A stretch of DNA of 38,259 bases from Flavobacteriaceae bacterium (GTDB lineage: Bacteria; Bacteroidota; Bacteroidia; Flavobacteriales; Flavobacteriaceae), in assembly GCA_022565635.1 (NCBI GenBank), contig JAIUMH010000011.1, positions 1-38,259 of the forward strand. Direction: 5' to 3'. The translations under genes were made by a program, and so were the position numbers. How positions within the stretch are numbered: the stretch's first letter is position 1; each line of letters begins with the position of its first letter. The notes beneath the pieces were generated by a model. It made no database searches. It worked only from the letters and a program-made list of their open reading frames with translations, and was not told where the DNA came from. This document shows positions 34,052 through 38,259 of the stretch, in pieces.

Positions 34052-34965
34052 TGGACTATCAAGGTATATTAAACATTATAGAAAAACAACTTCAACACAC
34101 CACTATTACAGGTAAAGTTGCAGATTACATTCCTCAACTAGCAAAAGTTGATCCTAATCAATTAGGTATGTATTTAAAATGCACAAACGGAGAGGAGTTT
34201 TACTTTGGCAACTATAACACCAATTTCTCTATACAGAGTATTTCTAAAGTTTACACACTTGCTTTAGCTAAAGAAATTGTTGGTGATGATTTATGGGAAC
34301 GCGTTGGTGTAGAACCTTCTGGCAATCCCTTTAATTCGCTAACTCAGCTTGAAAGCGAAAATGGCGTACCTAGAAACCCCTTTATTAACGCAGGCAGTAT
34401 TGTAGTTGCAGATTGTCTTTTATCTACCTTAGAAAATCCAAAAGAAGACTTTTTAAAATTTGTTCAAAAAATTGGCGAAGATGATAGCATACAATACAAC
34501 CCCAACGTTGCCCAATCAGAAAAAAAACATGGGTATAGAAATGTAGCCCTTATCAATTACATGAAATCACTCAATAACATAGAGAATGAACCTGAAAAGG
34601 TCTTAGATTTTTATTACGATCAATGTTCTTTAGACATGACCTGTGAACAATTGGCCAAATCCTTTATGTTATTTGCCAACCAAGGCAAATTGTTAGGTAG
34701 TGAAGAGCAGGTGTTTAACCCACAAAGCATTAAAAGAATTAACGCCATTATGCAAACCTGTGGGTTTTATGATGAGGCAGGAGAGTTTTCTTACCGCGTG
34801 GGTCTTCCTGGAAAAAGTGGAGTTGGTGGTGGTATTGTGGCCATACACCCAAACCATTACACCGTTGCCGTTTGGTCACCTCCACTCAATAAAAAAGGAA
34901 ACTCAGAACTTGGCATGAAGGCGTTAGAAGAACTCACCAGTCTTACGGGACTTTCAATTTTCTAG
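34051..34965 (+). CDS. glsA: Glutaminase
   Basis: 304 residues. It hydrolyses glutamine to glutamate and ammonia. The beta-lactamase-like fold has the catalytic Ser63-x-x-Lys66 in SIQSISKVYTL. Further conserved segments are EPSGNPFNS, RNPFINAGSIV, SLDMTCEQLAKSFMLFANQG and GLPGKSGVGGGIVAI. The ATG at 34051 shares its A with the pepE stop. It is the second gene of a two-gene operon. The first hairpin of the structured element at 34996 may terminate it. Confidence 0.95.
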   Translation: MDYQGILNIIEKQLQHTTITGKVADYIPQLAKVDPNQLGMYLKCTNGEEFYFGNYNTNFSIQSISKVYTLALAKEIVGDDLWERVGVEPSGNPFNSLTQLESENGVPRNPFINAGSIVVADCLLSTLENPKEDFLKFVQKIGEDDSIQYNPNVAQSEKKHGYRNVALINYMKSLNNIENEPEKVLDFYYDQCSLDMTCEQLAKSFMLFANQGKLLGSEEQVFNPQSIKRINAIMQTCGFYDEAGEFSYRVGLPGKSGVGGGIVAIHPNHYTVAVWSPPLNKKGNSELGMKALEELTSLTGLSIF

Positions 34966-34995
34966 CATCAAAAAACAAAATTGCAGATGGGTGTT

Positions 34996-35157
34996 GCTCT
35001 TATTTTATCTAAAAAATAAGAGCCGGGCTGTCCACTACAAATCCGCAGTTGTAAACCAAGATTTTTAGCCTTATTCAAGAGCTTCCTACCGGTCGCTTTT
35101 CATAAGCACAAAATCTAAGGCTTACAACTTTGCGGGTTTTCCGCTTCCATCCCTAAC
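34996..35157 (+). repeat. Structured non-coding element after glsA
   Basis: Hairpin 1 is GCTCTTATTTT (34996-35006) with AAAATAAGAGC (35013-35023). Hairpin 2 is long and imperfect: CCGCA-GTTGTAA (35043-35054) with TTACAAC-(2)-TGCGG (35122-35135). Inside it CC plus AGATTTT (35060-35066) pairs with AAAATCT plus GG (35110-35120). Nearby AGCCTTA (35068-35074) could pair with TAAGGCT instead, giving a competing fold. The sequence is GC-richer than its surroundings and holds no gene. It resembles dispersed intergenic elements that I associate from memory with flavobacterial genomes; only one copy is in this window. Confidence 0.6.
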
Positions 35158-35251
35158 ACAATTAGCGTTTACAACATTCTTCTTTGGTACTAAAATATCA
35201 TTTTTACTAATCTGTTTGAACTAAAAATCAACGCATCCAAAAACAAAAGCT

Positions 35252-35836
35252 TCATTCTAAGTTTAAAAAATTCTTAAGCAACACCTCTCCTACTACTCCG
35301 CTTTTTTCTGGGTGAAATTGGGTTCCGTAAAAATTGTCTTTCTTCAAGGCTGAAGCATAGTCTAATCCGTAGTTAGTGGTAGCAATGGCTTCTGCATTTA
35401 GCGGTACGTAATACGAATGTACCAAATACATAAAATCCTTTTCTTTGATCTCATTCATTAAATCTGATTTCAAATTAAAAATCTGATTCCAAGCGATCTG
35501 TGGCACTTTTAATTCCTTACTGAACTTTTTAACGGGAGTATCAAAAATCCCCAAACATTGTGTATCTCCTTCTTCAGAATATGCACACATTAATTGCATG
35601 CCTAGACAAATTCCTAAAACTGGCTGTTTTAACTCAGGAATCAATTGATCTAATCCTGTTTTTTGAAGTTGCCTCATGGCGTAATTAGCTTCGCCAACAC
35701 CTGGAAAAATAATCCGATCAGAGGCTTTTAACTCCTCCCAATTAGCAGTTAATTTTGCCTCTACACCCAAACGCTGAAAAGCAAACTGTATGCTTTTAAT
35801 ATTTCCTACTCCGTAATCTATAATTGATAATTTCAT
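35252..35836 (-). CDS. hisH: Imidazole glycerol phosphate synthase, glutaminase subunit
   Basis: 194 residues. It provides ammonia from glutamine to HisF in histidine synthesis. The class I glutaminase motifs are IDYGVGNIKSI, the oxyanion strand IIFPGVG, nucleophile Cys77 in GICLGMQLM, and the His-Glu pair in TQFHPEKSG. It begins 13 bases after hisB. Its partner hisF and hisA would usually come next, but the next gene is the convergent glsA, so they must lie elsewhere. Confidence 0.95.
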   Translation of the reverse strand: MKLSIIDYGVGNIKSIQFAFQRLGVEAKLTANWEELKASDRIIFPGVGEANYAMRQLQKTGLDQLIPELKQPVLGICLGMQLMCAYSEEGDTQCLGIFDTPVKKFSKELKVPQIAWNQIFNLKSDLMNEIKEKDFMYLVHSYYVPLNAEAIATTNYGLDYASALKKDNFYGTQFHPEKSGVVGEVLLKNFLNLE

Positions 35837-35849
35837 TGTGAACTTCGAT

Positions 35850-36995
35850 TTATAAAACCCCTTTAGTACTTGGTAAAATCATCTTGTCTGTATCTCTTTG
35901 GATGGCCATTTTAATCGCTTTAGCAAAGGCTTTAAAAATAGCCTCAATCTTATGGTGTTCGTTGGTTCCTTTGGCTTGAATATTCAAGTTGGCCTTTGCT
36001 CCATCGGTAAAAGATTTAAAAAAATGCATAAACATTTCAGTAGGCATTTTCCCAATCATTTCACGTTGAAAATCAGCTTCCCAAACCAACCAATTTCTAC
36101 CCCCAAAATCAATACTCACTTGGGCTTCACAATCATCCATGGGCAAACAAAAACCGTAGCGTTCTATTCCTAATTTATCTCCTAAAGCTTCTTTAAAGAC
36201 TTCCCCCAAAACAATAGCAGTATCTTCAATAGTGTGATGTTCATCTACTTGTAAATCGCCTTTTACATGAATATTTAAATCTACTTGTCCGTGTCTAGCA
36301 ATTTGGGCAAGCATGTGGTCAAAAAAATCAATTCCAGTAGAAATCTTAGATTTTCCAGTGCCGTCCAAATTCAATTCCATAGAAATTTCCGTTTCTGAAG
36401 TAGTTCTTTGTAATTTAGATATTCGGTTGCCAAATTTCAAAAACCGATAAATAGCTTCCCAAGATTGTGTTTCAAGCGCTATAAATCTAGAAAGATCAAC
36501 TTCAGTAGTTACTTCCTCATTTCCTAAATCTTGCCCCTCATTGATATAGATGGCTTTTGAATTCAGGTTTTTAGCCAACTCCACATCCGTTAATCGATCA
36601 CCAATAACAAAAGAATTGTTTAAATCATAAGCTTCAGAAAAATACTGCGTTAACAAACCTGTTCGTGGTTTTCTGTTGGGCGAATTATCGGCTGGAAAAC
36701 TTCGGTCAATAAAAACATCAGAAAAAGCAACGCCTTCATTTTTAAAGGCTTTAAGCACAAAATCATGTACTGGCCAAAAATTTTCTTCAGGATGTGAAGA
36801 AGTCCCTAATCCATCTTGATTGGTTACCATTACTAATTCAAAATCCAATTCTTTAGCAATTTTCCCTAGGAAAAATAGTGCTTGAGGGTAGAATTCTAAT
36901 TTTTCAAAACTGTCAATTTGAAAATCGGAAGGCTCTTTAATTAAAGTTCCATCGCGGTCTATAAACAGTACTTTCTTTTTAGGCTGTTTCATCAT
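35850..36995 (-). CDS. hisB: Bifunctional histidinol phosphatase/imidazoleglycerol-phosphate dehydratase
   Basis: 381 residues. The N-terminal HAD phosphatase (about 5-165) has the nucleophile Asp13 in FIDRDGT and [15 protein letters not shown]. The C-terminal dehydratase domain (about 195-381) has the metal-binding repeats [27 protein letters not shown] and [16 protein letters not shown]. It catalyses two steps of histidine synthesis, as in E. coli. Two adjacent ATGs (36995 and 36992) could start it. It begins 2 bases after the hisC stop. Confidence 0.95.
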   Translation of the reverse strand: MMKQPKKKVLFIDRDGTLIKEPSDFQIDSFEKLEFYPQALFFLGKIAKELDFELVMVTNQDGLGTSSHPEENFWPVHDFVLKAFKNEGVAFSDVFIDRSFPADNSPNRKPRTGLLTQYFSEAYDLNNSFVIGDRLTDVELAKNLNSKAIYINEGQDLGNEEVTTEVDLSRFIALETQSWEAIYRFLKFGNRISKLQRTTSETEISMELNLDGTGKSKISTGIDFFDHMLAQIARHGQVDLNIHVKGDLQVDEHHTIEDTAIVLGEVFKEALGDKLGIERYGFCLPMDDCEAQVSIDFGGRNWLVWEADFQREMIGKMPTEMFMHFFKSFTDGAKANLNIQAKGTNEHHKIEAIFKAFAKAIKMAIQRDTDKMILPSTKGVL

Positions 36996-36997
36996 AC

Positions 36998-38035
36998 TTA
37001 TTTAAGTCGTTTTATAATATCCATGAGGTATAAATTTTCATCGGGTGTTCCTATGCTAATTCGCAAGCAATTTTTACAGTTCACTTCATGGGTTCTGTTT
37101 CTTACCACAACTCCAAAATCAATAAGCTGTTGATAGCGCAAGTTGGCATCATCTACTTGAACTAGCAAAAAATTAGCATCAGAAGGAAAAACCTTAGCCA
37201 CCCAATTAATTTGGGTTAATTTATTGGCTAATAATTCTCTTTCTGAAACCAACATTTGAATTTGATTTTTATAAGTTGAGTGATTTTCTAACACCGCTAA
37301 AGCTTTTTCTTGAGTAAGCTGATTGATGTTGTAAGGAGGTTTAATTTTATTCATTAATTGGATTATGCTTTCTTGAGCAAAACACATTCCTAAGCGAATA
37401 CCAGCATGGCCCCAAGCTTTAGAAAAAGTTTGGATGATCACCAAATTAGGATAAAAATTCAACTCATTTGTAAAGGTGCTTCGGTCTGAAAAATCAATAT
37501 AAGCTTCATCAATTACCACGATTCCCGCAAAGGAAGTCAATATTTTTTTGATGGACTGAACGCTCATCAAATTTCCGCTTGGGTTATTGGGTGAGCAGAT
37601 AAAAATCATTTTAGTAGCTGATGTAACAGCCTTAAGTATGCTTTCAGTAGGAAGTTGAAAATCAACATTCAAATTAGCTTTTTTAAGTTCAATTGCATTG
37701 AGTTCAGCTAAAACCTGGTACATTCCGTAAGTGGGTGGTGTAATAATGACTTCATCTTTGTAAGGTTCACAAAACAAACGAAATAGCAAATCTAAAACCT
37801 CATCGCTTCCGTTTCCTAAGAGTATATTTTCTTGAGGTATTTGTTTGACTTCAGAAATTTTAGCTTTAAGATTTAAAGCGTATGGATCTGGATAACGATT
37901 ATATCCACTGTCAAAAGGATTTTCATTAGCGTCCATAAATAGCATTTCCTGAGCACTTTTAGTGAACTCGTCTCTAGCCGAAGAATAAGCCTTCATTTGA
38001 AGAATATTTTTCCGGACTAATTTTTCAATTTCCAT
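36998..38035 (-). CDS. hisC: Histidinol-phosphate aminotransferase
   Basis: 345 residues of fold-type I PLP enzyme. [38 protein letters not shown] and DEAYIDF are conserved. The PLP lysine is Lys206 in [15 protein letters not shown]. It converts imidazole-acetol phosphate to histidinol phosphate. Its ATG overlaps the end of hisD by 11 bases and hisB follows after 2 bases, so the his genes form a tight operon. Confidence 0.95.
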   Translation of the reverse strand: MEIEKLVRKNILQMKAYSSARDEFTKSAQEMLFMDANENPFDSGYNRYPDPYALNLKAKISEVKQIPQENILLGNGSDEVLDLLFRLFCEPYKDEVIITPPTYGMYQVLAELNAIELKKANLNVDFQLPTESILKAVTSATKMIFICSPNNPSGNLMSVQSIKKILTSFAGIVVIDEAYIDFSDRSTFTNELNFYPNLVIIQTFSKAWGHAGIRLGMCFAQESIIQLMNKIKPPYNINQLTQEKALAVLENHSTYKNQIQMLVSERELLANKLTQINWVAKVFPSDANFLLVQVDDANLRYQQLIDFGVVVRNRTHEVNCKNCLRISIGTPDENLYLMDIIKRLK

Positions 38036-38259
38036 CGTTATTTTTTAAGAATTGAACACGTAAACTCATTGCATTTTTGTGGGCATACAAACCTTCAGCT
38101 TCAGCCATTATTTCTACGGCTTTTCCAATTTTATCAATGCCTTCAGGCTGGATTTCTTGAAAAGTAATACTTTTTGTAAAAGCATCCAAATTCACACCAC
38201 TGTATTGTTTTGCATAAGCATTGGTAGGCAAAGTGTGATTGGTTCCTGAGGCATAATCG
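38025..38259 (-). CDS. hisD: Histidinol dehydrogenase, C-terminal part (cut by window end)
   Basis: The visible 77 residues read DYASGTNHTLPTNAYAKQYS, which contains the SGTNHTLPT motif of HisD, and continue to the family C-terminus EGLYAHKNAMSLRVQFLKN. The 5' end lies beyond the window, so the TTG within LPT is not a start. The enzyme oxidises histidinol to histidine, the last step of the pathway. It overlaps hisC by 11 bases. Confidence 0.93.
   Translation of the reverse strand, partial: DYASGTNHTLPTNAYAKQYSGVNLDAFTKSITFQEIQPEGIDKIGKAVEIMAEAEGLYAHKNAMSLRVQFLKNNDGN

Noticed and set aside
34700-34918. Alternative-frame protein inside glsA
   Set aside because: It is a shadow of the glutaminase gene, whose motifs are intact in the main frame.

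Overview
The window is chromosomal DNA from a marine-type member of the Flavobacteriaceae (Bacteroidota). Evidence: low GC; start regions without Shine-Dalgarno sites; promoter-like boxes of the Bacteroidota form TAnnTTTG; several lipoproteins with Cys-Ser/Asp-rich N-termini; a green-type proteorhodopsin (Met at the tuning position) divergent from blh; a bifunctional hisB; PUR-family (DUF3276) and DUF6702 proteins; and a tmRNA tag beginning GENNYA. No genus is assigned.

Layout. 1-760: a PEGA/SHOCT-type lipoprotein gene whose start is out of frame at an A7 tract. 830-6190: pyrG, a divergent photolyase/cryptochrome, a small lipoprotein, then blh and proteorhodopsin on divergent promoters; this is a light-related block (flavoprotein, retinal synthesis, retinal-based proton pump). 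6349-7660: a lipoprotein and transposon debris (IS30-type N-terminus plus an unidentified protein tail). 7658-18227: a composite defence island reading rightwards: ORF6N/PLD-like protein, hsdM, hsdS, a Shedu (DUF4263) nuclease, a 28-codon decoy copy of the hsdR start, an RloA-like AAA ATPase with an RloB-like Toprim partner, then full-length hsdR. The duplicated hsdR start brackets the RloAB pair and shows it was inserted between shedu and hsdR. 18279-18715: tmRNA (minus strand), whose 3' end faces the island.

18800-26334: a lysine/alanine-dehydrogenase-like oxidoreductase, an SDR, a PUR protein, an ABC exporter, a PrcB-like lipoprotein, and cydAB behind a perfect palindrome placed like a CRP/FNR class II site. 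26426-29291: an exported superoxide dismutase, asparagine synthetase B and a divergent Lrp/AsnC regulator. 29522-33181: a minus-strand operon for a carboxypeptidase-regulatory-domain protein, a DUF6702 protein and an M1 metallopeptidase. 33350-34965: pepE-glsA. 34966-35251: a highly structured non-coding element. 35252-38259: hisD(partial)-hisC-hisB-hisH on the minus strand; hisA/F/IE do not follow hisH.

Most likely to repay a second look: the nested defence island with its duplicated hsdR start, the photolyase homologue lacking conserved FAD-pocket and electron-transfer residues, the cydAB operator, and the structured element at the truncated end of the his cluster. No CRISPR array, rRNA or tRNA gene was seen. 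Alignment statements against reference proteins are from memory, because no search could be run.
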